Source: Agromyces terreus
Lineage (GTDB): Bacteria; Actinomycetota; Actinomycetes; Actinomycetales; Microbacteriaceae
NCBI RefSeq assembly: GCF_009749465.1
Contig: NZ_WBIS01000002.1
Location: 62,001 to 126,000 of the forward strand
Reading direction: 5' to 3'
Length of the DNA stretch: 64,000 bases
The position numbers and the translations under genes are program-made. Below are positions 1 through 9,124 of this stretch, piece after piece; the stretch's first letter is position 1; each line of letters starts with the position of its first letter. The notes under the pieces were generated by a model, which saw only the letters and a program-made list of their open reading frames with translations, was not told the DNA's origin and ran no database searches.

Positions 1-760
1 CGGCGCCGACGCCCGCGACGACCTCGCCTACCTGACCGCCGTGGTCGACGCGATCGACTCCGCCGGCTGCGTCGACGACGCCCGCGTGTACGCGACGGGC
101 TATTCGGGTGGCGGCCGCATGGCCTCCGCCCTCGCCTGCGCCGAATCCGACGTCTTCGCCGCGATCGCCCCGGTCGACGGCCTGCGCGCCGGCCGAGCGG
201 ATGCCGCGAACCTCGCCACCATCGAAACCGGGACGTGCGACCCGGTGAACCCCGTACCCGTCATCACCTTCCACGGCACCGCCGACCCCGTGAACCTCTA
301 CGACGGCAACGCCGACCCCCGGTGGGGATACTCCGTCGAGGTCGCGACGGCCGCCTGGGCCGACATCAACGGATGCCGCCGCGGCCCCGTCTCGACGACC
401 GTCAGCGACGAGGTGACGAAGCTCGCGTGGTCGAAGTGCGCCAACGGCGCCGACGTCGTGCTCTACCGCGTCACCGACGGCGGGCACACCTGGCCCGGCA
501 GCCCGATCGACATGAACGGGTTCGGCATGGGCTCCATGACCACCGACATCAGCGCCTCGCAGCTCATGTGGGACTTCTTCGAGCAGCACGCGCTCGACAC
601 GAAGCACCCGCGCGATACGCACGGCTCGGCCGGCCACGGCGGCTGGAACCACAGCGGGTCGCACCACGGCACGCACAAGGGCGGCTCGCAGCACGGCTCC
701 GACAAGGGCGGCTCGCAGCAGGGCGGCTCGCAGCAGGGCGGCTCGCGGCACCGCTCCTGA
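1..760 (+). CDS. secreted PHB depolymerase/feruloyl-esterase-like alpha/beta hydrolase (5' end missing)
   Basis: The reading frame is open at the window edge, so the start and any signal peptide lie upstream. The visible part carries a GYSGGG nucleophile elbow (catalytic Ser), an Asp in FHGTADPV and a His in GGHTWPG, which together form the expected Ser-Asp-His triad of the LpqC/poly(3-hydroxybutyrate) depolymerase esterases. Cys residues near the elbow (SAGC, ALAC, GTC, NGC, KC) fit a secreted, disulfide-bonded enzyme. The last ~45 residues are a low-complexity His/Gly/Ser/Gln tail with repeated GGSQ units, encoded by a roughly 15-bp tandem repeat, probably an unstructured surface tail. Substrate (polyester, acetylxylan or feruloyl ester) cannot be told from sequence. 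The family call is fairly secure. Confidence 0.8.
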   Translation, partial: GADARDDLAYLTAVVDAIDSAGCVDDARVYATGYSGGGRMASALACAESDVFAAIAPVDGLRAGRADAANLATIETGTCDPVNPVPVITFHGTADPVNLYDGNADPRWGYSVEVATAAWADINGCRRGPVSTTVSDEVTKLAWSKCANGADVVLYRVTDGGHTWPGSPIDMNGFGMGSMTTDISASQLMWDFFEQHALDTKHPRDTHGSAGHGGWNHSGSHHGTHKGGSQHGSDKGGSQQGGSQQGGSRHRS

Positions 761-772
761 CGGATGCCGGCA

Positions 773-806
773 CGGCCGGGCGCCCCGGAATCGGCGCGCC
801 CGGCCG
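773..806 (+). terminator. hairpin after the esterase gene
   Basis: Perfect 11-bp inverted repeat (773-783 with 796-806; arm CGGCCGGGCGC) and a 12-nt loop, 13 nt after the esterase stop codon. There is no U tract, as is usual for such high-GC terminators. The rest of the gap to the HNH promoter shows nothing further. Confidence 0.5.
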
Positions 807-940
807 CAGCGGTCGTCGGACGGATCCCGTCGCCCCGGGCGCCTGCGGGCGAGGCGCTCGATGCGCCGGGCCGGTGCTCGATGCGCCGCCTGGATGCAGG
901 GTTCCGTGCCGACCGAAGGGGAACATCGGTGCGACATTCT

Positions 941-956
941 TCGAACACACCTTCGA
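941..956. promoter_or_regulatory. LexA (SOS) box-like palindrome
   Basis: TCGAACACACCTTCGA matches the actinobacterial SOS box TCGAAC-N4-GTTCGA with one mismatch. It covers the expected -35 position of the promoter whose -10 is TAGAAT at 976-981, so LexA binding would block transcription of the DUF222-HNH gene. Mycobacterial 13E12-repeat (DUF222-HNH) genes are known LexA targets, which supports the reading. Confidence 0.65.
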
Positions 957-975
957 ATCTCGGCCGATTCTCCGC

Positions 976-987
976 TAGAATCGAACC
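976..987 (+). promoter_or_regulatory. -10 of a leaderless promoter for the HNH gene
   Basis: TAGAAT at 976-981 ends 6 nt before the ATG at 988, placing the transcript start on or next to the start codon. No Shine-Dalgarno sequence is present upstream of the ATG. Confidence 0.6.
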
Positions 988-2556
988 ATGACCAGCCCAC
1001 CCGTCGCACTCCGCGAATTCGCAGAGGCATGCGACGAGGTGCTCCGGGCGTGGGCTGGCGCGCTGGTCGCACACCCAGGTGACGCGCCCTCCGCCGACGC
1101 GGGCTCCGACGTGCGCGCCATGAGCGATGACGGGCTCGTCCGGGCGACCGAAGCACTCGCCCGACTCGGTCGACGCGTCGAGGCGCTGCAGGCGCGGTGC
1201 GCGGCCGGCGTCGCCGAGCGCTCGAGCGGGGTCGACCCGCAGGCGAGCCTTGCGCGCAAGCACGGGCATTCCTCTCCCGAACGGCTCATCGCGCAGGCGA
1301 CCGGCGGGCGATACGCCGATGCAGCCCGGCTCGTGGCCGTCGGCCAGGCGACGAGCACCCGTGCGAGTTTCGCCGGCGACCCCCTGGCGCCCCGACACCC
1401 GCACGTCGCCGACGCACTCGACCGCGGTGCGATCGGCGTCTCTGCGGCCGAGGTGATCCGACGCTTCACCGACGGGCTGGCCACACGATGCGAACGCGCC
1501 GACCTCGAGGCATCGGAGCGATGGCTCGTCGAACGCGCACCCCAGGTCGGCATCGACGGCCTGGTCCGCCTGATCAAACAGCTCGAAGCCCGACTCGATC
1601 CCGAGGGCGTGAAGCCCCGTGAAGACGAACTGCGGGCTCGACGCGGCCTGTCCATCTGGGAAGACGCATCGGGCGTCATCAACCTCAAGGGCGCCTTCGA
1701 TCCCGTCAACGGCGCCCCGATCAAGCTTGCGATCGAGACCCTCGTCGGGGTCGAGCTTCGCCGTGCACGCGACGCGAAGCGTCCGTTCGGGTCGGCCGAC
1801 GACGGTGAGATCGATGGGGTCGGCACCGATGGGGTCGGCATCGGTCCGGGCGACACCGGTCCTGGTGGCACCGGTCCTGGCGGCACCGATCCGGTGATGG
1901 GCGAGGTGCGTACCATTCAGCAGCTCAACGCCGACGCGCTCGCCGACATCGCGCGTCTCTCCTTGACGAGCAAGCAGGCCCCGGCGGCACTGCGGGCGGT
2001 CACGGTCGTCGCCCGCGTCGATGCGGTCGACTTCACCTCCGGGCGCGGGCACGCCACGCTCGACGGCATCGACCAACCGATCTCCATCGCGAGCGTGCAC
2101 GAGTTGGCCACGGCGGCCGGCATCGCGCCGATGCTGATGGGCGAAGGCCACCACGTGCTCGAGTTCGGTCGAGCGGCTCGCCTCTTCTCGGCCGCGCAGA
2201 AGATCGCGTTGGTCGAGCGCGACGGCGGGTGCGCGTGGCCCGGCTGCTCACGGCCCCCATCGCATGCCGAGGCGCACCACATCGCGTGGTGGAAGCGCGA
2301 CAACGGCACCACCGATCTCGCGAACGGCATCATGTTGTGTGCGTTCCACCATCATCGGGTGCACGACGATGGCTGGCGCATCGAGATCCGCGATGGTCGC
2401 AGCTGGTTCATACCGCCGGCCCGACTCGATCCGCACCAGAGGCCGCGTCCGGGCAATGCCGGGCCCCGACATCCGGCCAACAGGCCGCCTGGCAGAACCG
2501 GCAGAACCGGCAGAACCGGCAGAATCAGCCCGATGCAATCCGCCGACGCGGCGTGA
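988..2556 (+). CDS. DUF222 domain HNH endonuclease (13E12-repeat type), probably SOS-controlled
   Basis: A 522-aa protein with an N-terminal DUF222 region (about residues 5-400) followed by an HNH nuclease module at 412-460: two Cys in [20 protein letters not shown] and HHHRVH supply the metal and catalytic residues. This is the architecture of the multi-copy 13E12 repeat proteins of actinobacteria. Residues ~272-306 are a Gly/Thr/Asp-rich linker made of short tandem repeats, and the tail contains GRT triplets repeated three times; both look like slippage-prone insertions. Its promoter appears leaderless and overlaps a LexA-type box, suggesting DNA-damage induction. Biological function of the family is unknown; the nuclease call rests on the motif only. 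Confidence 0.85.
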   Translation: MTSPPVALREFAEACDEVLRAWAGALVAHPGDAPSADAGSDVRAMSDDGLVRATEALARLGRRVEALQARCAAGVAERSSGVDPQASLARKHGHSSPERLIAQATGGRYADAARLVAVGQATSTRASFAGDPLAPRHPHVADALDRGAIGVSAAEVIRRFTDGLATRCERADLEASERWLVERAPQVGIDGLVRLIKQLEARLDPEGVKPREDELRARRGLSIWEDASGVINLKGAFDPVNGAPIKLAIETLVGVELRRARDAKRPFGSADDGEIDGVGTDGVGIGPGDTGPGGTGPGGTDPVMGEVRTIQQLNADALADIARLSLTSKQAPAALRAVTVVARVDAVDFTSGRGHATLDGIDQPISIASVHELATAAGIAPMLMGEGHHVLEFGRAARLFSAAQKIALVERDGGCAWPGCSRPPSHAEAHHIAWWKRDNGTTDLANGIMLCAFHHHRVHDDGWRIEIRDGRSWFIPPARLDPHQRPRPGNAGPRHPANRPPGRTGRTGRTGRISPMQSADAA

Positions 2557-2570
2557 GCGCAAAGCGGGAG

Positions 2571-2685
2571 CGCGCGCGTACGCGCGAAGCACGTGCGCGC
2601 GGGAGCGAGGGAGCGCGCGGGAACGCGGGAGCGCGTGCGCGCGGGAGCGCGGGAGCGCGGGCGGCCCGGGGCGCCCGCCTGCCGC
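2571..2685. repeat. GCGCGGGAGCGC-type tandem low-complexity repeat
   Basis: Between the HNH gene and purL there is a stretch of imperfect repeats of GCGCGGGA/GCGCGCGGGAGC (for example GGGAGCGCGGGAGCGCGGG near 2651-2668). The 280-bp gap otherwise holds only the purL promoter. No coding potential is credited here. Confidence 0.6.
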
Positions 2686-2738
2686 GGCGTGCCTCCGCGG
2701 CCGACAGCACGCCCGTCGGCACCCGCGCCGGTGGCACG

Positions 2739-2744
2739 TAGACT
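2739..2744 (+). promoter_or_regulatory. probable -10 of the purL promoter
   Basis: TAGACT, the same hexamer used elsewhere in the window, about 92 nt upstream of the purL GTG. This would give a leader of roughly 85 nt. No clear purine riboswitch fold was recognised in it. Confidence 0.4.
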
Positions 2745-2836
2745 GGTCGGGTCAGGCATCCGCCCGCGGCATCCGCTCGCCGCCCCCTGCGCCGCCACAC
2801 CACCATGTGCCGCCACACCACTGGAGCTCGCCACTC

Positions 2837-5173
2837 GTGACCATCGAAACCACCGCCACGACCGCTGCCGAATCGTCGAAGCCGGTGCTCGACACCGTCG
2901 AGGTCGCCGCAGCCACGCCCGAGAAGGAGCAGCCGTACGGCGCGTTGGGCCTGAAGCCCGACGAGTACGAGCGCATCCGCAACATCCTCGGCCGCCGCCC
3001 CACGAGCGCCGAGCTCGCGATGTACTCGGTCATGTGGAGCGAGCACTGCTCCTACAAGTCGTCGAAGGTGTACCTCAAGCAGTTCGGCAAGAAGGTCACG
3101 CCCGAGATGAAGCAGCACCTGATGGTGGGCATGGGCGAGAACGCCGGCGTGCTCGACATCGGCGAGGGTTGGGCCGTCACCTTCAAGATCGAGTCGCACA
3201 ACCACCCCTCGTACATCGAGCCGTTCCAGGGCGCCGCTACCGGCGTCGGCGGCATCGTGCGCGACATCATCTCGATGGGCGCCCGCCCGGTCGCCGTCAT
3301 GGACGCGCTGCGCTTCGGCGACATCAGCCACCCCGACACCGCGCGCGTCGTGCACGGCGTGGTCTCGGGCATCAGCTTCTACGGCAACTGCCTCGGCCTG
3401 CCGAACATCGGCGGCGAGACCTGGTTCGACTCGGTCTACCAGGCCAACCCGCTCGTGAACGCCCTCGCCGTGGGCGTGCTGCGGCATGAAGACCTGCACC
3501 TGGCCAACGCCAAGGGCGCGGGCAACAAGGTCGTGCTGTTCGGCGCCCGCACCGGCGGCGACGGAATCGGCGGGGCTTCCATCCTCGCGTCCGACACGTT
3601 CGCCGAGGGCGGCCCGACCAAGCGCCCCGCGGTGCAGGTGGGCGACCCCTTCGCCGAGAAGGTGCTCATCGAGTGCTGCCTCGAGCTGTTCCAGGGCGAC
3701 CTCGTCGAGGGCATCCAAGACCTCGGCGCGGCCGGCATCTCGTGCGCGACGTCGGAGCTCGCCTCCAACGGCGACGGCGGCATGGCCATCGTGCTCGACG
3801 ACGTGCTGCTGCGCGACCCCACGCTCACGCCCGAAGAGATCCTGATGAGCGAGAGCCAGGAGCGCATGATGGCGATCGTGCGCCCCGAGAAGCTCGAGGG
3901 CTTCTTGAAGGTCGTCGAGAAGTGGGACGTCGAGACCAGCGTGCTCGGCGAGGTCACCGACAGCGGGCGCCTCTCGATCATGTGGCACGGTCAGGAGATC
4001 GTGAACGTCGACCCGCGCACCGTCGCGATCGACGGCCCGGTCTACGAGCGCCCCGTCGCCTACCCCACCTGGATCGACGCGCTGCAGGCCGACACCGCCG
4101 CTCGCCTCGAGCGCCCCGCGACGCCCGACGAGATCCGCGAGCAGTTCCTGAAGCTCGTCGGCTCGGCCAACCAGGCGGATGCCGCCTGGGTCACGAACCA
4201 GTACGACTCCTACGTGCTCGGCAACACGGCGCTCGGCGCCCCCGACGACGCCGGCATGATCCGCGTCGACGAGGAGTCGGGCCTCGGCGTCTCGGTCGCG
4301 ACCGACGCCAACGGCCGTTACTCCTACCTCGACCCGCGCCAGGGCGCGAAGCTCGCCCTCGCCGAGGCGTACCGCAACGTCGCCGTCACCGGCGCGAAGC
4401 CCATGGGCGTCAGCGACTGCCTGAACTTCGGCTCCCCCGAGAACCCCGAGGTCATGTGGCAGTTCTCCGAGACCGTCGAGGGCCTCTCCGACGGATGCCT
4501 CGAGCTCGGCATCCCCGTCACGGGCGGCAACGTCTCGTTCTACAACCAGACCGGCGACGTGCCGATCCACCCGACGCCGGTCATCGCCGTGCTCGGCGTG
4601 ATCGACGACGTCGCCCGCCGTCTGCCCTCGGGCTGGCAGGACGACGGCCACAACATCTACCTGCTCGGCGACACCGCGCTCGAGCTCGACGGGTCGGCGT
4701 GGGCCGGCACCGTGCACGACCACCTCGGCGGGCGTCCGCCGGCCGTGTCGCTCGAGGGCGAGAAGGTGCTCGCCGAACTGCTCGCCGCGGCCGCGCTCGA
4801 GGGACTCGTCGACTCGGCGCACGACCTCAGCGACGGCGGCCTCGCGATCGCCCTGGCCGAGGCGGTCTCCCGCTTCGGCGTCGGCGCGCGCGTATTCCTC
4901 GGCGAGGTCACGGGCGACGCCGGCATCGACGTCGCGACGGCGCTCTTCTCGGAGTCGGCCGGCCGCGTCATCGTCACGGTGCCGCGAGAAGACGACGTGA
5001 AGTTCCGCGGGCTGTGCGAGGGCCGCGGCTACCCCGTGCGCCGCATCGGCGTGACCGACGCCTCCTCGAACTCGCTCGAGGTGCAGGATGCGTTCACCGT
5101 GTCGATCGACGAGTTGCGCGGCGTCAACCGCGCCCCGCTCGCCGACGCCTTCGGCCCGGTCGTGGGGTACTGA
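2837..5173 (+). CDS. purL: phosphoribosylformylglycinamidine synthase subunit PurL
   Basis: Catalyses the ATP-dependent conversion of FGAR to FGAM in purine biosynthesis, as the synthetase subunit that works with PurQ (glutaminase) and PurS. The 778-aa length is that of the stand-alone small PurL, not the fused 1300-aa enzyme, so purQ and purS must lie outside this window. Family motifs are clear: [11 protein letters not shown] near the N-terminus, the KIESHNHPS segment, and GNVSFYNQT and SAHDLSDGG in the C-terminal half. I chose the GTG at 2837 because it follows GGAG at 2823-2826 and precedes a short Thr/Ala-rich leader before the conserved start; the reading frame remains open far upstream without homology. 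No purine gene is adjacent. Confidence 0.97.
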   Translation: MTIETTATTAAESSKPVLDTVEVAAATPEKEQPYGALGLKPDEYERIRNILGRRPTSAELAMYSVMWSEHCSYKSSKVYLKQFGKKVTPEMKQHLMVGMGENAGVLDIGEGWAVTFKIESHNHPSYIEPFQGAATGVGGIVRDIISMGARPVAVMDALRFGDISHPDTARVVHGVVSGISFYGNCLGLPNIGGETWFDSVYQANPLVNALAVGVLRHEDLHLANAKGAGNKVVLFGARTGGDGIGGASILASDTFAEGGPTKRPAVQVGDPFAEKVLIECCLELFQGDLVEGIQDLGAAGISCATSELASNGDGGMAIVLDDVLLRDPTLTPEEILMSESQERMMAIVRPEKLEGFLKVVEKWDVETSVLGEVTDSGRLSIMWHGQEIVNVDPRTVAIDGPVYERPVAYPTWIDALQADTAARLERPATPDEIREQFLKLVGSANQADAAWVTNQYDSYVLGNTALGAPDDAGMIRVDEESGLGVSVATDANGRYSYLDPRQGAKLALAEAYRNVAVTGAKPMGVSDCLNFGSPENPEVMWQFSETVEGLSDGCLELGIPVTGGNVSFYNQTGDVPIHPTPVIAVLGVIDDVARRLPSGWQDDGHNIYLLGDTALELDGSAWAGTVHDHLGGRPPAVSLEGEKVLAELLAAAALEGLVDSAHDLSDGGLAIALAEAVSRFGVGARVFLGEVTGDAGIDVATALFSESAGRVIVTVPREDDVKFRGLCEGRGYPVRRIGVTDASSNSLEVQDAFTVSIDELRGVNRAPLADAFGPVVGY

Positions 5174-5210
5174 GCGGCACCGATCCCCTTCGGGCCGGCC
5201 CCGCCGGTCG

Positions 5211-5274
5211 GAATTCAGGAGAAACAGCCCCACACGGCTGTCAGCGCAGGCATGATCGCGCTCGTCCTGAATTT
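5211..5274. repeat. intergenic AATTCAGGA inverted-repeat element, copy A
   Basis: Left arm GAATTCAGGA at 5211-5220 pairs with TCCTGAATTT at 5265-5274 around a 44-nt interior that itself holds CAGCC...GGCTG. It is one of four related elements (others at 13936, 16784 and 63940). Confidence 0.6.
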
Positions 5275-5329
5275 CGAGGCGCGGATGCCGCAACTGGCGC
5301 CCCGGGCACGTACGGGTGAGACTGGGTCG

Positions 5330-5989
5330 ATGACCCGCCAGTCCTACTCCGAGGCGTACGCGAGCGCCCACGGCCGGTTCAGCCTGATCCCGGCCGGGTA
5401 CGTGTTCCTGCTGGCGGGCGCGGGCGCGAGCTTCGGTGCCGCCGCGGGCGTTGGCGCGGATGCCGGCGCGAGCACGGGTGCCGCCGCGGGCGTTGGCGTG
5501 AATGCCGACGCGGGTGCGAGCGTTGGCGCGGGCGTTGTGAGTGCGCCTGGGCGCGTGCTGCTGCAGCGGCGCGCGGGCACCGGCTACTACGACGGCTGGT
5601 GGGGTGCATCGGCCGCGGGCCACGTCGACGCGGGCGAGTCCGTCGTGCAGGGCACGATCCGCGAGGCCGCCGAGGAGATCGGCGTGCGCATCGACGCGGC
5701 CGACCTCGTGCCGCTCACGACCATGCACCGCCGGGGGCCGTCCGCGGCATCCGTCGAGCAGCGCGTGGACTTCTTCTTCGCGTGCCGGTCGTGGACGGGC
5801 GAACCCCGGCTGCTCGAGCCGAAGGCCGACGCGCTGCGCTGGTTCGACCTCGACGCCCTCCCCGACCGGGTCGTGCACCACGAGCGGCTCGTGCTCGACG
5901 CGTTGCGCACCGATGCGCTCGCGCCGATCACGGCGTACGGCTTCGACGGCGAGCCGGCACAGGAACGGCGCCAGGCGGATCGGCCGTGA
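5330..5989 (+). CDS. Nudix hydrolase with an Ala/Gly-rich insertion
   Basis: The Nudix box is complete: GHVDAGE then REAAEEIG, matching GX5EX7REUXEEXGU, so it should hydrolyse a nucleoside diphosphate-linked substrate using Mg2+. The order is an N-terminal strand (residues ~18-30), a 40-residue Ala/Gly-rich stretch with degenerate AAAGVG/AGAS repeats (~30-68), then the catalytic body. Family members normally run straight from the first strand into the VLLQRR strand, so this stretch appears to be an in-frame tandem expansion. The ATG at 5330 is preceded by GAGACT at 5318-5323, a weak -10 that would make the mRNA leaderless. It overlaps the next gene by 4 bp. Substrate is unknown. Confidence 0.85.
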   Translation: MTRQSYSEAYASAHGRFSLIPAGYVFLLAGAGASFGAAAGVGADAGASTGAAAGVGVNADAGASVGAGVVSAPGRVLLQRRAGTGYYDGWWGASAAGHVDAGESVVQGTIREAAEEIGVRIDAADLVPLTTMHRRGPSAASVEQRVDFFFACRSWTGEPRLLEPKADALRWFDLDALPDRVVHHERLVLDALRTDALAPITAYGFDGEPAQERRQADRP

Positions 5990-6360
5990 TCGGCACCTTG
6001 CTCGCGGTGCTCGTGGGCGCCTTCGTGCTCGCGCTCGCGATCGGCACCGTCGTGCGCCTGGTGCGCGCGCCGAAGGGCCGACGACTGCGATCGGCGTTCG
6101 CGCCGCTCATGGGCGCCGGCGAGGTCTACCAGCAGCTGCACACCGGGCAGAAGGGGCTGCAGGAGTCGGTCATCGAGTCCATCCAGGCCTCGGAGTCGCG
6201 CCCGTCGCGCACCGACGGCGACGACGATGACGAAGCCGGCGAGCGCGAGCCGGGCCACGACCGCGGCGGTCGCGAGCACGACGACGACTCCGGCGGTCGC
6301 GAGCACGACGACCACGACGGCCCCGGCGACCACGGCCACGGCCACGACGTTCCCCGCTGA
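5986..6360 (+). CDS. small single-pass membrane protein with acidic His/Asp-rich tail
   Basis: A 124-aa protein not assigned to a named family. A hydrophobic segment (residues ~2-24) is followed by a basic stop-transfer RLVRAPKGRR, a moderately conserved-looking middle with GQKGLQESV, and a C-terminal ~50 residues dominated by Asp, His, Gly and Glu (for example GHDRGGREHDDDSGG). The tail could bind metal or simply be disordered. The GTG start overlaps the Nudix stop codon (GTGA), so translation is probably coupled. It converges on the gene at 6416. Confidence 0.6.
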   Translation: MIGTLLAVLVGAFVLALAIGTVVRLVRAPKGRRLRSAFAPLMGAGEVYQQLHTGQKGLQESVIESIQASESRPSRTDGDDDDEAGEREPGHDRGGREHDDDSGGREHDDHDGPGDHGHGHDVPR

Positions 6361-6415
6361 CGGAACGCCATCACGCGCGGCAACCGCGCTGCACCGCGGG
6401 CGCGGGCGCGGGCGC

Positions 6416-6682
6416 TCAGCGGTCGGCGGTCGGCCGCTCGAGGTGGTTCATCACGAGTCCGGCCGCCACGAGGGCGCAGCCGAGCACGAGCGCGAGTTGA
6501 CCGAGCACGTCGAGCAGCGGCCAGGCCGACACGCCGCCCGTCGACCACGGCAGCATGCGCACCACGAATCCGATGATCGCGGTGAGGATGTTCAGCACGG
6601 CCCACACGGCGACGAGTGCCGCGCCGATCCAGAACGTCAGTCGTGCGGAGAGCCGGGGAACCTGGGGGAGCTTGGAAGACAC
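6416..6682 (-). CDS. small two-helix membrane protein
   Basis: An 88-aa protein with two predicted membrane helices (residues ~17-39 and ~58-80) separated by a short loop containing PWSTGG. It resembles the many uncharacterised small integral membrane proteins of Microbacteriaceae; no function is proposed. It starts with GTG at 6682, and TAGTCT on the same strand (6694-6689) ends 6 nt upstream, so the start looks leaderless. It converges with the gene ending at 6360; only a weak 6-bp hairpin (6375-6389) lies between them. Confidence 0.65.
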   Translation of the reverse strand: MSSKLPQVPRLSARLTFWIGAALVAVWAVLNILTAIIGFVVRMLPWSTGGVSAWPLLDVLGQLALVLGCALVAAGLVMNHLERPTADR

Positions 6683-6694
6683 CCGAGCAGACTA
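6683..6694 (-). promoter_or_regulatory. -10 of a leaderless promoter (gene at 6682)
   Basis: TAGTCT read on the minus strand, 6 nt before the GTG. Confidence 0.5.
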
Positions 6695-6758
6695 CCCGCG
6701 ATGGGCGCGGCGTCCGCGCGGGTGCACCGACGGGCGACGGCCGCCCGCGGCATCCGCC

Positions 6759-7361
6759 TCACGCGCCGGGCAGCGGATGCGCGAGCAGCCCGACCCGGTC
6801 GGCGAGGTACTGCTCGAGCGGGCTGAGCGCGTCGGGCATCGACGGGCTCCAGCGCACGAGCACGGCGCCGTCGCGCACAACGAGGGGGCCGGATGCCGCG
6901 GACGCGTCGAGCTCGTCGAGGTCGACGGGTCGCGTGTCGAAGTTCACGGTCGCGCCCTCGGCGATGCCGCCCTTCACCGCTGCGGCCCGGAGCGCGCGCT
7001 GCTCGGCGACGGAGTCGGCGGTCACGCTGCGGCGGGCGGCACGCTCGGCACGCACGACCCGGCCCGTTCCGTGCAGGGCCCCGTCGTCGGCGAGCAGCAG
7101 CACGCCGAGGCGCCAGACCTCGGCGACAGCCGTCATGCGTGCGGCACGCGGAAGGCCGAGCACCCGGCGCTCGGGCGTGTAGGCGGCGAGCACCTCGCGT
7201 CGGGCGTCCGCGGCGGCGAGCTCGGAAGCGGCGGCCGATGCGAGCCTGCGGACCAGGGAGGCGGCGTGCGCCGGGCCGGCGGCGGCGTGCGCCGGGGTCG
7301 CGCCCGCGGCATCCGCCCCGCTCGGTTCAGCGCCTCCGTCGGGCCGGGTGTTCGGAGTCAT
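6759..7361 (-). CDS. conserved actinobacterial protein of unknown function (sometimes labelled glutaminase)
   Basis: A 200-aa protein. After an Ala-rich N-terminus (~35 residues) it has a conserved-looking core, including ERRVLGLPRAARM, WRLGVLLLADDG and ADSVAEQRALRAAAVKGG, and ends LADRVGLLAHPLPGA. Related proteins in Microbacteriaceae are often annotated as glutaminase, from memory of those entries, but none of the serine/lysine motifs of true glutaminases is visible, so I do not accept that function. The ATG at 7361 follows a GGGGGAG stretch. It lies 40 nt downstream of the dehydrogenase gene on the same strand and may be cotranscribed with it. Confidence 0.6.
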   Translation of the reverse strand: MTPNTRPDGGAEPSGADAAGATPAHAAAGPAHAASLVRRLASAAASELAAADARREVLAAYTPERRVLGLPRAARMTAVAEVWRLGVLLLADDGALHGTGRVVRAERAARRSVTADSVAEQRALRAAAVKGGIAEGATVNFDTRPVDLDELDASAASGPLVVRDGAVLVRWSPSMPDALSPLEQYLADRVGLLAHPLPGA

Positions 7362-7401
7362 CCCCCAATGCTCCCCCGTTCCCGGGCCCGACGGAAGCGG
7401 T

Positions 7402-8604
7402 TCAGGTGGCGGCGCGCCGCCCCGGCGCCACGCCCACGCGGATGTGCTCGCCGCTCGCGGCCTCGGCGAGCGCGAGGTCGAGCATCGCGAGCGCGTGCGT
7501 GGGGCCGACCAGTTCGTCGAGCGGCAGGATCCGCCACGATCGCTCGAGGAACGCGACCGCGCGTTCGAGATGCGTCGCCGCGTAGTTGTGCACCCCCGTG
7601 ACGGTGAGCATCCGGCGCACGATCGACTCGGGGTCCACGCACAGCTCGGTGCCGCCCGCCACGCTGCCGACGAGCACGACGACACCGCCCGTTCCGACGG
7701 TCGAGACGGCGGTGCGCACGCCCGCAGAGGTGCCGGATGCCTCGACGGCCACGAGCACCTCGCGGGGCGCGTCGCGCGGCATGCCGACGGGCGCCGCCCC
7801 CGCGGCCCCACCGCCGGTCAGCGCCGCGAGCACGGCGTCGAGCCGGTCGGGGGCGCCGACGCGTGCGCGCGGGTCGACCGCGTGGGCCCCGAAGCGACGG
7901 GCGAACGCCCGCCGACCGGCATCCGGTTCGGACACGACGACGATCGCGCCCGCCTCCACGGCGATCGCGGCGGCGCTGAGCCCGATCATGCCGCCGCCCG
8001 TGACGAGCACGACGGCGCCGGCGAGGTCGACGCGATCGGATGCCGCGTCGAGGGCGGCCACGGCCGTCGCCGTCGCGCAGGAGGCGGGTGCCGCGACCGC
8101 GGCGGGGACGCCCTCGTCGATGCGCACCGTCGCGGTTCCGGCGCGGAGCTGCACATGCGTCGCGAAGCCGCCCGAGAGCTCCCACCCCCGATGGACGCGC
8201 TCATGGCCGTACTTGGCGAGCGAACGGCACTTCTGCGTCAGGCCGCGCACGCAGCGGTCGCATTCGCCGCAGCTGACGGTGACCGACCAGACCACGCGGT
8301 CGCCGAGCTCGAGCGAGCTGCCGTCGGAACGGACGGCGTCGGGTCCGAGCGCGACGACGCGGCCGACCTGCTCGTGGCCGAGCACGAGGGGGGTCGACGC
8401 GGAACGGTGCCCGAGCACGGTGTGGACGTCGGATCCGCACACCGTCGCCAGCTCGATCTCGACGAGCGCCTCGCCGGCCGACAGGTGGATGCCGGGAACG
8501 GCGAGGGCCTCGAGGGGGCGGTCCGGCTCGTTCCAGACCATCGCGACCGGCGACGGCTTCACGAGCACATCGGCCTCGGAGAGCCGTGCGACGGTGTGCA
8601 TCAT
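7402..8604 (-). CDS. zinc-dependent medium-chain dehydrogenase, HpnZ (phosphonate-associated) type
   Basis: A GroES-like/Rossmann MDR enzyme of 400 aa. The catalytic-zinc region reads VCGSDVHT and LGHE, the structural zinc site has four Cys in SCGECDRC...QKC, and the cofactor loop is GGGMIG. The string LATVCGSDVHT, the WSVTVSCGECDRCVRGL block, KYGHE and the terminal HIRVGVAPG resemble the TIGR03366 group proposed to act with phosphonate catabolism, but no phn gene is nearby, so substrate remains open. The start is uncertain: MMHT at 8604 was taken; an internal Met at 8541 would give a length closer to typical family members. Neither has a good ribosome binding site. Confidence 0.75.
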   Translation of the reverse strand: MMHTVARLSEADVLVKPSPVAMVWNEPDRPLEALAVPGIHLSAGEALVEIELATVCGSDVHTVLGHRSASTPLVLGHEQVGRVVALGPDAVRSDGSSLELGDRVVWSVTVSCGECDRCVRGLTQKCRSLAKYGHERVHRGWELSGGFATHVQLRAGTATVRIDEGVPAAVAAPASCATATAVAALDAASDRVDLAGAVVLVTGGGMIGLSAAAIAVEAGAIVVVSEPDAGRRAFARRFGAHAVDPRARVGAPDRLDAVLAALTGGGAAGAAPVGMPRDAPREVLVAVEASGTSAGVRTAVSTVGTGGVVVLVGSVAGGTELCVDPESIVRRMLTVTGVHNYAATHLERAVAFLERSWRILPLDELVGPTHALAMLDLALAEAASGEHIRVGVAPGRRAAT

Positions 8605-8884
8605 CGGGCACGCCCCGTCGACGGCCGGGTCGGCCTGGCCGGCTTGGTCGGCTTGGTCGGCCGGGCCGGCCGGGCCGATGGGTCGGGCCGGTGTCCGCTG
8701 CTCATGATGCGCCTCTCTGCAGATCGTCGACCGATGCGCCTCCGAGCTCCCCCGCTGCGGGCCCTGCGTGCCGGTACGGTCACCGTACGCAGCGGGCGCC
8801 AACGGCGAGGGGACCGTCGGTTACCGACAGGTGAACCGGCGGCGGCGCGTGGGCGAGGCGGGCGTCAGTGCCCCGAGGCGGCGC
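8605..8884. other. 280-bp gap with small palindromes, no gene seen
   Basis: Contains GGCCGGCTTGGTCGG-like short repeats (8630-8680), a 15-nt palindrome GTACGGTCACCGTAC (8774-8788) and a TCGGTTACCGA motif near 8817. These may be operator sites for the dehydrogenase gene, which reads away from here. No convincing ORF. Confidence 0.4.
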
Positions 8885-9124
8885 TCAGCGCCTGATGCGG
8901 CCCGGGCCGAGCGCGGCGCCCAGCCCGATCACGACGATGCCGACGACGAGGTACCCGTAGCGCCCCGTGAACAGGCCGACGGCGGCGAACACGACGCCGA
9001 CGGCCGCGACGACACGCGACAGGATGCGCCGCACCCGCGGCCGGGCGAGGAGCGGGACTCGACGCGGCGGCCCGCCGACCGGGCCCGGATCGGCCGGTGC
9101 GGGGCCGCGTGCGGGCGGGTTCAT
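8885..9124 (-). CDS. small membrane protein coupled to the SDR gene
   Basis: A 79-aa protein with a Pro/Arg-rich cytoplasmic N-terminus (~37 residues) and two closely spaced hydrophobic segments (~38-54, ~57-73). Not recognised. Its ATG overlaps the stop codon of the upstream oxidoreductase (ATGA), making it the third gene of a chorismate mutase-SDR-membrane protein operon. Confidence 0.6.
   Translation of the reverse strand: MNPPARGPAPADPGPVGGPPRRVPLLARPRVRRILSRVVAAVGVVFAAVGLFTGRYGYLVVGIVVIGLGAALGPGRIRR

Noticed and set aside
2525..5881. 1118-aa minus-strand frame over purL
   Set aside because: Antisense shadow of purL and the Nudix gene; no motif, low-complexity Arg/Ala/Val-rich composition.
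6759..7361. Glutaminase annotation for the 200-aa conserved protein
   Set aside because: Length and motifs do not match glutaminases; the label seems to be a propagated annotation.
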